DNA from: an uncultured Pseudomonadales bacterium
GTDB taxonomy: Bacteria; Pseudomonadota; Gammaproteobacteria; Pseudomonadales; Cellvibrionaceae
Direction of reading: 5' to 3'
Length of the DNA stretch: 64,000 nucleotides
NCBI GenBank assembly: GCA_947489425.1
Contig: CANLDL010000005.1
Location: forward strand, 26,361 to 90,360
How positions within the stretch are numbered: the stretch's first letter is position 1; the number at the start of each line of letters is the position of its first letter. The notes under the pieces were generated by a model that was given only the letters and a program-made list of their open reading frames with translations, made no database searches and was not told where the DNA came from. Shown one piece after another: positions 24,126 through 33,714 of this stretch. A program made the translations under genes and the position numbers.

Positions 24126-26084
24126 TTGAAAAGTATCCCTATTGATAGTTGGACTAAAGAGCACGCCGAGGAGTTGTATGGCATCCCTAATTGGGGTTGT
24201 GATTACTTCTCGATATCGCCCGAGGGCAATGTAGAGATTATTGCTCCACCAGTATCTACTGATTCAAATACTACTCATCCAGAAAAACCCCCACCTGCAC
24301 GTGTTGCGTTTATTGATATTATTAAGGCAATGCGCGAGCGCGAGCTCGATATGCCATTGCTATTGCGTATCGAAAATTTACTCGATCATCGTATTAGTTA
24401 TTTAAATCAATCCTTCGCAAAGGCAATTGCAGGCTCGGGTTATCAAAATCATTACCGTGGCGTGTTTCCTATTAAGGTTAATCAACAAAGCCATGTGATC
24501 AATGAGATTACCCACTTTGGCTCACAATATAATCATGGCCTTGAAGCGGGTAGTAAAGCAGAGCTCATTATTGCTCTGGCTAATATCAATGATGACGATG
24601 CCTATATTATTTGTAATGGCTACAAAGATGCTGAGTTTATCGACCTTGGCTTGCACGCTGTTAAACTCGGTGTAGAGTGTTTTTTTGTTATTGAAACTCC
24701 CTCGGAATTACCTACTATTATCGAGCGTAGCAAACGCTTAGGTGTAAAACCAAAACTGGGTGTACGCTTAAAGCTTGCCTCAAAAGTTGACGGGCATTGG
24801 AGTGCCGATAGTGGTGACCGTAGTATTTTTGGCCTTAACACTATTCAGTTAATGGATTTAATCGAGCAATTAAAAGCGGCCAATATGCTCGATTGCCTGC
24901 AATTAATGCATTTTCATTTGGGCTCGCAAATCCCTAATATCCGCAATATTCGCACGGGTATGAGCGAGGCTTGTCGCTATTATGTTGAGTTAGTGCGCGA
25001 AGGTGTGCCACTACAGTATATTGATTTAGGTGGTGGGCTTGCCGTTGATTACGATGGTAGCCAAAGCAACGATACCCACAGTATGAATTACCAAATTAAT
25101 GAGTATTGCGTGGATGTTGTCGAGGCAATTATGGAAGCACTCGACCCAGAAAATATCCCTCATCCAGTGATTATTACAGAGTCAGGCCGCGCAACTATCG
25201 CATACTCTTCTGTACTTTTATTTAATATTTTAGATATTAGTCACTTTGATCCTGCTCCACTGCCTAAGGTGTTACCCGTTGACTCCCACGACATGATTCG
25301 AAATTTATTTGATGTTGTTGAGAATATTAATAAGCATCGCCTACAAGAAAGCTATAACGATGCCACCCATTATCGTGACGAAATGCGTGAGCTATTTCAC
25401 CGCGGGCAAATAAACCTTAGAGAGCGTGCTCTGGGTGAGAATATTTATTTATCGATTATGCAGCGCATTGTGAATAAATTACCCGAGCTTGATCGTATCC
25501 CTCAAGAGCTAGAGCATTTAGGCGAAGAGCTTGCCGATATTTATTACGGTAACTTTAGCGTGTTTCAATCGCTGCCCGATGCCTGGGCAATCGACCAGAT
25601 ATTCCCGGTAATGCCATTGCATCGCCTTAATGAAGCGCCAACACGCGAGGCCATTATTGCCGATATTACCTGCGACTGTGATGGCAAGATTGACCTCTTT
25701 AGTACGCTTAATGGCGAGCAACGACGCACACTGCCATTGCACCCTTTAAAAAATGGTGACGACTACTATCTGGGCGTTTTTTTAGTCGGTGCTTATCAAG
25801 AGACTCTAGGCGACCTACACAATTTGTTTGGTGATACTAACGTTGCCAGTATTCGCATTAATCAAGACAATAGTTTTGATGTGGTGACAGAATTCCAAGG
25901 CGACAGCATCGCCGATGTACTCAGTTATGTGGAATATAACCCGAGTCGTTTACAACAAGATTTTAGGGATATTGCCGAGCGTGCCGTTAAGGCTAAAAAA
26001 ATATCCGTGGCTGATCGCCAATTAATGCTAAAAGATTTTAACGAGAGTCTTCGTGGGTATACCTACTACGAAGACTCGATATAA
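24126..26084 (+). CDS. speA: Biosynthetic arginine decarboxylase
   Basis: A 652-residue PLP enzyme converting arginine to agmatine. The PLP lysine is K117 in FPIKVNQ, followed by GLEAGSKAEL, HFHLGSQIPNIRNIR, YIDLGGGLAVDYDGS, ITESGRATIAYS and the substrate-binding ITCDCDGKID. The only initiator that covers the family's N-terminus is a TTG at 24126, preceded by aagaagag; the next in-frame ATG is inside the conserved domain. It heads a polyamine cluster with carboxynorspermidine synthase, nspC and agmatinase, so agmatine goes on to putrescine. Confidence 0.93.
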   Translation: MKSIPIDSWTKEHAEELYGIPNWGCDYFSISPEGNVEIIAPPVSTDSNTTHPEKPPPARVAFIDIIKAMRERELDMPLLLRIENLLDHRISYLNQSFAKAIAGSGYQNHYRGVFPIKVNQQSHVINEITHFGSQYNHGLEAGSKAELIIALANINDDDAYIICNGYKDAEFIDLGLHAVKLGVECFFVIETPSELPTIIERSKRLGVKPKLGVRLKLASKVDGHWSADSGDRSIFGLNTIQLMDLIEQLKAANMLDCLQLMHFHLGSQIPNIRNIRTGMSEACRYYVELVREGVPLQYIDLGGGLAVDYDGSQSNDTHSMNYQINEYCVDVVEAIMEALDPENIPHPVIITESGRATIAYSSVLLFNILDISHFDPAPLPKVLPVDSHDMIRNLFDVVENINKHRLQESYNDATHYRDEMRELFHRGQINLRERALGENIYLSIMQRIVNKLPELDRIPQELEHLGEELADIYYGNFSVFQSLPDAWAIDQIFPVMPLHRLNEAPTREAIIADITCDCDGKIDLFSTLNGEQRRTLPLHPLKNGDDYYLGVFLVGAYQETLGDLHNLFGDTNVASIRINQDNSFDVVTEFQGDSIADVLSYVEYNPSRLQQDFRDIAERAVKAKKISVADRQLMLKDFNESLRGYTYYEDSI

Positions 26085-26171
26085 ACATCATTGAAAAATT
26101 ACCTGCGTTGCCTACAGGACGTAGGTAAGCAGTGATAGTAGGGAATGGAAACGTTTGTTATTGCTACGTTT

Positions 26172-26229
26172 AAAATAGTCTCAAAGTGCTCATTTATTCG
26201 CATATAAACTCCGCTTTTTCGACTATTTT
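26172..26229. repeat. Intergenic hairpin element, candidate interspersed repeat
   Basis: aaaatagtc (26172-26180) and gactatttt (26221-26229) are perfect reverse complements 40 bases apart, in the gap between speA and the next gene. The flanks (cgtttgttattgctacg and gccttgcactaactgcctcg) resemble repeated intergenic sequences I recall from marine gammaproteobacteria. Only one clear copy is visible here, so the repeat nature is inferred. Confidence 0.35.
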
Positions 26230-26326
26230 TGCCTTGCACTAACTGCCTCGCCTACATTTTTAAATAATGTTTTATGTAATTAATTAAATGAATAGAAAAC
26301 CTGAAACAAGAAATAGAGGAATTATC

Positions 26327-27538
26327 ATGGCAAAAGTTGTGATTATTGGAGCAGGCGGTGTTGGGGGTGTTGTTGCCCATAAATGCGCGCAAGTACCCGA
26401 AGTGTTTAGCGATATAGTATTAGCCAGCCGAACAGAAGCTAAATGTATTGCTATTGCAGAGCAAGTTAAAAAAGCAACGGGGCAAGTTATTAAAACAGCA
26501 GCAATAGATGCCGATAATGTGCCCGCGCTTGTTGAGTTTTTTAATCAAGAAAAGCCTTTTTTAGTGATTAATGTGGCTCTGCCTTATCAAGATTTAACCA
26601 TTATGGATGCCTGTCTTGAGTCTGGTGTGCATTATTTAGATACCGCCAATTACGAGCCATTAGACGAGGCAAAATTTGAATATAAATGGCAGTGGGCCTA
26701 CCAAGAAAAATTCCAGCAAGCGGGTTTAATGGCTGTATTAGGCTCGGGTTTTGACCCTGGTGCAACCAATATGTTTACTGCACATATGGCTAAGCATCAC
26801 TTCGATGAGATACACGAGCTAGATATTATCGATGTGAACGGAGGCGATCACGGTTATCCCTTTGCGACCAACTTTAATCCCGAGATTAATATTCGAGAAG
26901 TTACAGCAGATTGCCGCCATTGGGAAAACGGTGAATTTATTACAACGCCTGCTATGTCGACTAAAGCCAGTTTTACCTGCCCAGAGGATGTTGGTACTTA
27001 TAATATTTATCGACTTTATCACGAAGAACTAGAGTCTTTAGGTAAGCATTTTCCGTCACTAAAGCGTGCTCAATTTTGGATGAGTTTTTCAGACAATTAT
27101 TTAAAGCACTTAGAAGTACTGGGTAATGTCGGCATGACGGGTATCGAGCCCGTTGACTTTAATGGCCAGCAAATTGTGCCTATTCAATTTTTAAAAGCCT
27201 TACTGCCAGACCCAGCAAGCCTTGGGCCGAGAACCCACGGTAAAACCTGTATTGGCTGCGTGGTAAAAGGTATTAAAGATGGCCAAGAAAAAATAGCCTA
27301 CACCTATAATATTTGTGATCATCAAGACTGTTACAAAGAGGTTGCCTCCCAAGCGATTTCTTTTACAACGGGTGTGCCTGCCATGATCGGCGCTAAGATG
27401 ATGATCGAAAAACATTGGCTTAAGCCCGGTGTTTGGAATATGGAGCAACTCAACCCTGACCCATTTATGAATGATATGAACCAGTATGGACTACCATGGA
27501 AAACCATTGAGCTTGATTCATTTTCTTTAAGCGATTAG
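26327..27538 (+). CDS. Carboxynorspermidine synthase (saccharopine dehydrogenase family)
   Basis: With the start at the ATG at 26327 (agagga before it; an upstream in-frame ATG at 26288 lacks a site) the protein has 403 residues. It begins with a Rossmann motif (VVIIGAGGVGGVVAHKCA) and has the family's YLDTANYEP, GSGFDPGATNMF, ANGGDHG-like (NGGDHGYP) and GKTCIGCVVKG segments. It reductively couples aspartate semialdehyde to putrescine or diaminopropane, giving carboxyspermidine or carboxynorspermidine. nspC follows after 8 bases and completes the route. Confidence 0.92.
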   Translation: MAKVVIIGAGGVGGVVAHKCAQVPEVFSDIVLASRTEAKCIAIAEQVKKATGQVIKTAAIDADNVPALVEFFNQEKPFLVINVALPYQDLTIMDACLESGVHYLDTANYEPLDEAKFEYKWQWAYQEKFQQAGLMAVLGSGFDPGATNMFTAHMAKHHFDEIHELDIIDVNGGDHGYPFATNFNPEINIREVTADCRHWENGEFITTPAMSTKASFTCPEDVGTYNIYRLYHEELESLGKHFPSLKRAQFWMSFSDNYLKHLEVLGNVGMTGIEPVDFNGQQIVPIQFLKALLPDPASLGPRTHGKTCIGCVVKGIKDGQEKIAYTYNICDHQDCYKEVASQAISFTTGVPAMIGAKMMIEKHWLKPGVWNMEQLNPDPFMNDMNQYGLPWKTIELDSFSLSD

Positions 27539-27546
27539 TAACAATA

Positions 27547-28782
27547 ATGCAAAGTGATACCTTTAAAAAATTTGGGCAGTATTTAGCGAGCGATAAACTA
27601 CCATCGCCTTGCTTTGTGGTTGACGAGATTGCGATTGAGCGTAATTTACAGGTATTAAACTATGTGCAAAAGCAATCGGGTGCAAAAATACTGGCGGCGC
27701 TCAAGGCTTTTTCGCTTTGGCATTTAGCGCCACACATTAGCCGCTCGCTCTCGGGTATTTGTGCCAGTGGTTATCATGAGGCACGCTTGGGCTTTGAGGA
27801 GTACACCAACAAGGGCGAGAGTGGTGAGGTGCATGTATTCTCTACGGCTTTTAGCGATAAAGAGTTTAATGCAAGCCTGCCCATAGCCAACCATATTGTA
27901 TTTAATAGCTTTAACCAGTGGCGTAAATTTAAAAGCCAATGCTTGGCTTATAAAGCGACGGCTAATAAGAATCTACAGCTAGGTTTGCGTATAAACCCCG
28001 AGCACTCCGAGGGCACAACATCATTGTACGACCCCTGTGCAGCAGGTTCGCGCTTAGGTATTCCAGTCTCTGAATTTATTGCCTATCAAAAAACAGGTAA
28101 TAATTTAGATGGAGTAACGGGCCTGCATTTTCATACCTTGTGCGAGCAAGGTCTTGAGCCACTCAAGCGTACACTAGCTGTTATTGAAGAAAAGTTTGCA
28201 GCCTATTTACCACAAATGCAGTGGGTGAATTTTGGCGGTGGTCATCATATCTCGGCACCTGGTTACGATGTCGAGGGTTTAATAACATTAATAAAAAGTT
28301 TTGCTAAAAAATATAACGTACAAGTGTATTTAGAGCCAGGCGAGGCAATAGCTATTCGCTCGGGTGTGTTAGTGAGCGAAGTGCTTGATGTGACTTATAC
28401 CGATAGGCCACAAGTCATACTCGACACCTCGGCAACGTGTCATATGCCCGATACCTTAGAGATGCCGTACCGTGCCGATATTTTTTATAGTCGTGATGGA
28501 CAATTATATAAGGCGGGCCTTGCAGACGAGAAAAAACATACCTACCGCCTAGGTGGGATGACCTGTCTTGCTGGTGATGTGATGGGTGATTACAGTTTTG
28601 ATCAACCGTTAGCAGTGGGCGATAAATTACTCTTTGATGATATGGCGCATTACACCATGGTCAAGACGACGACCTTTAACGGTATACAATTACCGGCTAT
28701 TGTATTGTGGAACTCTGAAAACGATAAGATCAATATAGTGCGCGAGTTTGATTACAATGATTTTAAAATGCGTTTATCCTAA
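27547..28782 (+). CDS. nspC: Carboxynorspermidine decarboxylase
   Basis: A 411-residue PLP-dependent decarboxylase of the alanine-racemase fold. The PLP lysine lies in KILAALKAFSLW, followed by GLRINPEHSEG, GLHFHTLCEQ, WVNFGGGHHIS, LEPGEAIA and the second-subunit motif CLAGDVMGDY. It removes the carboxyl group of carboxyspermidine or carboxynorspermidine. It starts 8 bases after the synthase stop, so both are one translational unit. Confidence 0.94.
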   Translation: MQSDTFKKFGQYLASDKLPSPCFVVDEIAIERNLQVLNYVQKQSGAKILAALKAFSLWHLAPHISRSLSGICASGYHEARLGFEEYTNKGESGEVHVFSTAFSDKEFNASLPIANHIVFNSFNQWRKFKSQCLAYKATANKNLQLGLRINPEHSEGTTSLYDPCAAGSRLGIPVSEFIAYQKTGNNLDGVTGLHFHTLCEQGLEPLKRTLAVIEEKFAAYLPQMQWVNFGGGHHISAPGYDVEGLITLIKSFAKKYNVQVYLEPGEAIAIRSGVLVSEVLDVTYTDRPQVILDTSATCHMPDTLEMPYRADIFYSRDGQLYKAGLADEKKHTYRLGGMTCLAGDVMGDYSFDQPLAVGDKLLFDDMAHYTMVKTTTFNGIQLPAIVLWNSENDKINIVREFDYNDFKMRLS

Positions 28783-28839
28783 GCAATATATTTAAAAAAT
28801 ATTAAACCTAATTAATTTTTACTTATTTTTATTCAACCT

Positions 28840-29760
28840 ATGTCGACAACCATTCAACAACAATACCCACACTTTTTAAGCTCTGAGATTGAGCAAGGTA
28901 GCCCTGAGAATGCATTTTTCCACGTGATACCGGTGCCCTTTGAAGAGAGTGTTTCCTACGGTGGTGGTACAGGCCTTGGCCCCGCTGCAATACTGCAAGC
29001 ATCTGATCAGTTGGAGTTATGGGATGGTAAAAGTAGGCCTGCTGACTTAGGTATTTATACCTCAGAGCCTGTTGATTGTGATGGTGATGCTAAAGAGGTT
29101 ATCCAGCGTATAGCCAGTGCAACACAATTTGCATTACAGCATAATAAAATGCCCGTTGTATTAGGTGGTGAGCACACGGTAACTTGGGGAGTGATCAAAG
29201 GCTTTTTAGACGAAGGCTTGTTTACCGGCCAAAATGCTAAGCTTATTCAAGGTAAAAGTAAGCCAAATATTGGTGTTGTACAAATTGATGCACACTGCGA
29301 TTTACGCCATGCCTACGAGGATAACTTATATAGCCATGCCTCGGTAATGAAGCGCATCGTCGAGCAAGATGTAGCGCTTTATCAGTTAGGGATACGCGCT
29401 TTTTGCGAAGAGGAGATAGAGGCACGAAAAGCCTTTAATGTGGGTTACATAGATGGTGACGAAATTGTTCCCAATAATATTCAAGAGATAACACTACCCG
29501 AAGACTTTCCCGATAATGTATTTTTTACTCTTGATATAGACGGCATGGATCCTTCTGTATTTCCATCAACAGGTACGCCAGTCCCTGGTGGTTTGGGGTG
29601 GTATCAAACGCTTAATGTTTTTGAGAGTGTTGCTAAACAACGCAATATTGTTGGCTTTGACATTATGGAATTTTCGCCCATTAAAGGGTTTCATGCCTAT
29701 GATTTTGCAGCGGCGTTACTCACTTATAAATTAATGGGTATAGTCCAAAGAAATCGTTAA
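28840..29760 (+). CDS. speB: Agmatinase
   Basis: A 306-residue ureohydrolase with the complete binuclear Mn site: GGEHT, DAHCDLR followed by H, and the DIDGMDPS motif. It converts agmatine from SpeA into putrescine and urea. It is 57 bases after nspC and completes arginine to agmatine to putrescine to spermidine within one cluster. Arginase or guanidinobutyrase activity is less likely given the neighbours. Confidence 0.92.
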   Translation: MSTTIQQQYPHFLSSEIEQGSPENAFFHVIPVPFEESVSYGGGTGLGPAAILQASDQLELWDGKSRPADLGIYTSEPVDCDGDAKEVIQRIASATQFALQHNKMPVVLGGEHTVTWGVIKGFLDEGLFTGQNAKLIQGKSKPNIGVVQIDAHCDLRHAYEDNLYSHASVMKRIVEQDVALYQLGIRAFCEEEIEARKAFNVGYIDGDEIVPNNIQEITLPEDFPDNVFFTLDIDGMDPSVFPSTGTPVPGGLGWYQTLNVFESVAKQRNIVGFDIMEFSPIKGFHAYDFAAALLTYKLMGIVQRNR

Positions 29761-29765
29761 TCAAT

Positions 29766-29784
29766 AGCATACCTAGAGTATGCT
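29766..29784 (+). terminator. Hairpin ending the polyamine cluster
   Basis: agcatac (29766-29772) pairs with gtatgct (29778-29784) around a 5-base loop, 5 bases after the speB stop and overlapping the end of the convergent AraC gene. Followed by ttctct; a modest terminator. Confidence 0.5.
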
Positions 29785-30699
29785 TTCTCTATACTCTTTT
29801 GGCGCCATACCAAATTTATCTTGAAAAGCACGGGTAAACGAAGAAGGCGATTTATAACCAGTTTGCGTCGCAACCTGTTGTATGGGTTGTTTCGTGTCGC
29901 CAATTAATGCCAATGCTTTTTGTAGACGCCACTCCGATAAATACAACATGGGGCTTATACCCACTAAGTCTTTAAAACGTTCAGCAAAGCGACTACGTGA
30001 CATAGCCACCTCTGAGGCGAGTGAGTCTAGTGTCCAGTGATTTGTTGGATTGGTATGAATAAGGTGTAGTGACTGTGCAATCTTAGTGTCTTTTAGTGCT
30101 TTAAATATTGGTTTTATATCACTTTGTTGATCGAGGCCCAGGCGTAATAGCTCTATAAATATAATTTCAGATAGGCGTTTAATGGCGGCATTAGAACCTG
30201 CTGATTCGATAAAAGCTTGCCGCGTAATAAGGCGGATTAATTCATCGAGTAACGGATTTTTGGCCCGCGTGCTTGAGGTGATAATAATGTAGCTTGGTAA
30301 TGCCTTAAGAAAAGGATGTTCTGATTTTTTGCGAAAATCAAAATGACCGCAAATAAGCTGTGTAGATGCAGCGTTATTTTTTTCGCCAACAACCAAAGTG
30401 TGCTCACCATTGTAATTGGCATCACTAAGTACAGTTTCTAACGTTGGTGCGCTTTTTTGAGGTGAGTCAGCAATGATATGAGGTGCACCGTAGGGAATTA
30501 AGATTAAGTCACCAGCATTGAGCTCCAAAATATCATGTGGGGCAACATAAAAATAACTACGACCTTGTAACACTAAATGAAACCGTGCGGCTTGGGTATG
30601 TTTGGGTACTTCAACTGACCAAGGTGGCGAAAAATCGGTACGAAAATATAATGTTCCATTTAAATCGACGGTATCTAAAATATCTTCAAGAATATCCAT
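29773..30699 (-). CDS. AraC-family regulator with cupin sensor domain
   Basis: A 308-residue protein. The N-terminal half is a cupin-type sensor (FRTDFSPPWSVEVPKHTQAARFHL split by loops, then LNAGDLILIPYGAPHII). The C-terminal double HTH contains WTLDSLASEVAMSRSRFAERF and IQQVATQTGYKSPSSFTRAFQ, ending FGMAPKEYR. It resembles the Cupin_6/AraC group, often regulators of stress or detoxification genes. The MAPEG and YHS genes on the same strand upstream are possible targets. Confidence 0.88.
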   Translation of the reverse strand: MDILEDILDTVDLNGTLYFRTDFSPPWSVEVPKHTQAARFHLVLQGRSYFYVAPHDILELNAGDLILIPYGAPHIIADSPQKSAPTLETVLSDANYNGEHTLVVGEKNNAASTQLICGHFDFRKKSEHPFLKALPSYIIITSSTRAKNPLLDELIRLITRQAFIESAGSNAAIKRLSEIIFIELLRLGLDQQSDIKPIFKALKDTKIAQSLHLIHTNPTNHWTLDSLASEVAMSRSRFAERFKDLVGISPMLYLSEWRLQKALALIGDTKQPIQQVATQTGYKSPSSFTRAFQDKFGMAPKEYRESIL

Positions 30700-30826
30700 G
30701 TTGGGCCTAAGTAATCAATAATTAATATATCTAGTAATAGCAACTAAGAGAGACACACTGGCAAGACCCAGTATTTCTGTTATTTTGACTTGCCAGTAGG
30801 TTCTGTTTTGTTTAATAGCTATTGTA

Positions 30827-31237
30827 TTAAAGAACAATAGCTCCACCAATAACTAAAATAGCTGCCCACGATACTAAATATACAGGGGTACGTAGGTAAG
30901 GAATACCTAAAATATAGACAACTGCATAGGCAACTCTAGCTGCAAAAAATATAGCGGCCCATTGATTAATAGTAGCAAATATATCACTGTCTGCTAAGAG
31001 TGAGGCAGCTAATATAACTGCAATAAATGCAGGCATGGTTTCGACCATATTCAAATGTGCTCGCTGCGCTCTTTGCGCCCACAATGGTGGTGTTGGCTGC
31101 TCTTGTGGAAAGTTTTTAGGGTAGTTGCTTAAAAAGGTAGGCAAACCCCAAACAAATAAACGCGCTACGATATAAGGTGTCCACATTAAAATGGTTAGTA
31201 GACCACTTAAGGCTAAAAAATAATATGCTTGTTCCAT
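30827..31237 (-). CDS. MAPEG family membrane protein
   Basis: A 136-residue integral membrane protein with four hydrophobic segments. Family signs are the RAQRAHLNMVETMPAF loop after TM1 and FFAARVAYAVVYILGIPYLRT near TM3-TM4. MAPEG proteins are glutathione-linked detoxification or peroxide-handling enzymes; bacterial members of this short type are mostly uncharacterised. It lies between the AraC-type regulator and the YHS-domain gene, all on the minus strand. Confidence 0.85.
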   Translation of the reverse strand: MEQAYYFLALSGLLTILMWTPYIVARLFVWGLPTFLSNYPKNFPQEQPTPPLWAQRAQRAHLNMVETMPAFIAVILAASLLADSDIFATINQWAAIFFAARVAYAVVYILGIPYLRTPVYLVSWAAILVIGGAIVL

Positions 31238-31364
31238 GATTTTATACTCACAGTTTAAAAGAAAAGTAACAAAATAATAGAATGTTTTGCTACTTTTTTA
31301 ATGTTAATCAAAGTAGTTGGCGTACAGAAAACTACACGCCAACGAACTAGTTTAGTTTATAAAA

Positions 31365-31856
31365 TTACAAGTCTGCAGCAGCAGTGTGTTGAATTTTCTT
31401 CCATTGTTTTTCAGCTTTGCTGATAGTTCCAGGAATGTCTTTTTGGAATTCGTTGAAGATTGCTTCGTTTAAGAAAACGTATAGCTTGTCGTCAACAACA
31501 GCGGCATATTTTGGATCACCATCGAATTTTTTACCTACAGAGACACCAAATGTACAGAAACCACCGTTTTGTGGAAGGAAGCCTTCTGGGTTTTTCTTGA
31601 ACTTTTTGGCATTAGCTTTTGAAGAGAAGTAGTAAGCAACACCGTCGTGTACTTCGGTGTAAGCTGCAGTGCCTTCAGCACGGTTACCAATATTTAAAAA
31701 AGCAACAGGGTCGCTACCATGTAGGCCAAGTGGAGCGCCTGCGGCTGTTAAACCTTTTGATGAGTTGTATTCGTCAGCAGCAAAAGCGCCGAATGAGCTA
31801 GCAGTTAATGCCAAAATAGCAACAGTGTTACGAGTATATTGAATAAGTGTAGACAT
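31365..31856 (-). CDS. Exported YHS-domain protein
   Basis: A 163-residue protein with a signal peptide ending at SSFGAFAAD. The mature part has the YHS layout: HGSDPVAFLN, then DGVAYYFSSKANAKKFKKNP and GGFCTFGVSVGKKFDGDPK. YHS domains bind metals, often copper, through a conserved Cys (in GFCTFG). This family often sits beside cytochrome or stress genes; the exact role is unknown. Confidence 0.85.
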   Translation of the reverse strand: MSTLIQYTRNTVAILALTASSFGAFAADEYNSSKGLTAAGAPLGLHGSDPVAFLNIGNRAEGTAAYTEVHDGVAYYFSSKANAKKFKKNPEGFLPQNGGFCTFGVSVGKKFDGDPKYAAVVDDKLYVFLNEAIFNEFQKDIPGTISKAEKQWKKIQHTAAADL

Positions 31857-32124
31857 TGTATTGTTCCTTTAATTAGTAATTTAATAAGTCATTAGTCAGT
31901 AAATAAAGTTAAAATCGTTTTGTGTTAACACGGAAAATATTCTCTTTTTTTTGGGACAAACTGACAATAGCTAGCCTATAAATAGGGATATATTGAAAAA
32001 AGATTGGGACTATTTGTATACTTTTGCTGAAATATACATAATTTCTTCATTTAAGCTTAATGATTTTGTAGTAATTAAAGTGCACGCTTATCACCAAATT
32101 TAATTAACCTATGGTGAGCTTTCT

Positions 32125-33207
32125 ATGCAAAAACACGTTCTACTATCATTGTTTATGATGTCGTCGGCTGTTCAGGCAGCTGATTATCTTACTATCGATT
32201 TTATTGGTGAGGCGACGTTTCCAACAGGGTATATTTTCGAAGAAACTGAGGTTGGTGGGCTTTCGGGTATCGATTACGATAAAAACACTAATAGCTATAT
32301 TGCCATTAGTGATGATCGTGCAGAAAACGGCTTTGCTCGTTTTTACGACTTAGAGATCAATCTAGAAGATGGCTACCTAGATGAAGGTGATGTTACCTTT
32401 ACCAGAGTAACGGAAATTTTAGATAGTGATAATTCTACCTTTGAAGAGGGCTCGGTTGACCCTGAATCAATTCGTTTGTCTAGGTTTCCTGATATTTTAT
32501 ATTGGACAAGCGAAGGTGATGCCAACAATGGTATAGCACCTTTTGTGCGCATTATGACACGCGATGGTAAGCCTGTTGATGAATTCCAGATACCAGAGAA
32601 ATTTTTACCAGCGGTTGATTCTGGAATTCGCAATAATCTCGCCTTTGAAAATCTAACTTTTTCCTTTAGCAGAAAAAATATCTTTACCGCTACCGAAAAT
32701 GCCTTAGCACAAGATGGCCCAGCGGCAACACCTAGTAACGGTAGCAATGTACGTGTGCTACGCCTTAATACGCTAACTGGCAAACCCAATCGCGAATTCG
32801 TTTATAAAACAGATCCAGTTATAGCGGAATCTATTCCCGAGAATGCCTTTAATACCAATGGTTTGGTTGAGTTGCTCACTATTGCGCCACAAACTATGAT
32901 TGCAGTTGAGCGCTCCTTTTCTGTGGGTGTTGGTAATAGCATTCGCTTGTATTTAACGAGTACGCGTGGGGCAAGTAATGTAAGGCGAATAGATTCTCTT
33001 GAGGCGTTTCCTTACTTTCGTCCTATGAGAAAAAAATTATTGCTAGACTTAGCCGATTTGGGTATTGATTTGGATAATATTGAAGGCATTACCCTTGGGC
33101 CTAAGTTGCCAACGGGCGAGAGAACATTAATATTGGTATCTGATAATAACTTTAATGCTAATGGGCAGTTTACGCAGTTTTTAGCGTTTAAAATATCGGG
33201 TTATTAA
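32125..33207 (+). CDS. Exported esterase-like/phytase-like beta-propeller protein
   Basis: A 360-residue protein with a short signal peptide (cleavage after AVQA, about residue 18). It matches the 'esterase-like activity of phytase' family: GGLSGIDYDKNTNSYIAISDDR, DPESIRL, LYWTSEGD, RNNLAFENLTFS, VELLTIAPQTMIAVERSF and DNIEGITLGPKL are its recurrent motifs. These periplasmic propellers are assumed to act on phosphate esters, without strong experimental backing. It is monocistronic, preceded by gtgagc and followed by a convergent hairpin. Confidence 0.82.
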   Translation: MQKHVLLSLFMMSSAVQAADYLTIDFIGEATFPTGYIFEETEVGGLSGIDYDKNTNSYIAISDDRAENGFARFYDLEINLEDGYLDEGDVTFTRVTEILDSDNSTFEEGSVDPESIRLSRFPDILYWTSEGDANNGIAPFVRIMTRDGKPVDEFQIPEKFLPAVDSGIRNNLAFENLTFSFSRKNIFTATENALAQDGPAATPSNGSNVRVLRLNTLTGKPNREFVYKTDPVIAESIPENAFNTNGLVELLTIAPQTMIAVERSFSVGVGNSIRLYLTSTRGASNVRRIDSLEAFPYFRPMRKKLLLDLADLGIDLDNIEGITLGPKLPTGERTLILVSDNNFNANGQFTQFLAFKISGY

Positions 33208-33242
33208 ATAGTATTAGTTATTTGATGTGTAAATAAAAATAA

Positions 33243-33292
33243 TCGCCCACTAACAATAATGTAAATAAAATTTTGTATTGTTAGTTGGGCGA
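33243..33292. terminator. Long hairpin between convergent genes
   Basis: The 5' arm 33243-33258 (tcgcccactaacaata) pairs with 33276-33292 with a single bulged base, around a 17-base loop. Placed between the phytase-like gene and ppnP, it can act as a bidirectional terminator although it has no clean T run. Confidence 0.6.
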
Positions 33293-33315
33293 GATGTTAC
33301 AAAAATATAGTTTGA

Positions 33316-33606
33316 TTACTCACCATACAAACACAAGTAAGCCGTCTCGACTTCGACTTTTACCTGAAACTTCTGGTTGGCCTCTACCTCAAAACTCTCA
33401 CCCGCATTAAAGGTTTGCCACTCGGTATTGCCGGGTAGTAATACCGTTAATGCGCCACTGGTCACACTCATGGTTTCGTGCTGGCTGGTGCCAAATTCGT
33501 AGTCGCCTATTTCCATCACGCCAACAGTGGCGGGTAGGGTGTTTGTTTGAAATGCAATGGAAACAACTTTTCCATCAAAATATTGATTGGTAGTAAGCAT
33601 CGTCAC
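33316..33606 (-). CDS. ppnP: Pyrimidine/purine nucleoside phosphorylase
   Basis: A 96-residue single-domain cupin of the PpnP (DUF1255/YaiE) family: [35 protein letters not shown] (split by a turn), LPG..EW..F..GESFEV and YLCLYGE at the C-terminus. It phosphorolyses several nucleosides to base and ribose-1-phosphate. Monocistronic. Confidence 0.93.
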   Translation of the reverse strand: MTMLTTNQYFDGKVVSIAFQTNTLPATVGVMEIGDYEFGTSQHETMSVTSGALTVLLPGNTEWQTFNAGESFEVEANQKFQVKVEVETAYLCLYGE

Positions 33607-33714
33607 TCTCTGAAAATATATGGTGAATTAAGTGGGGCGATTATACAGCGTTTGAGGGAAATAGGCGGGATTCTTGGATAAAGAATATAGGGATTCACTC
33701 AGTGAAAGCAGAGT

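Noticed and set aside
32373..32789. A 138-residue reverse frame
   Set aside because: Antisense shadow of the phytase-like gene.
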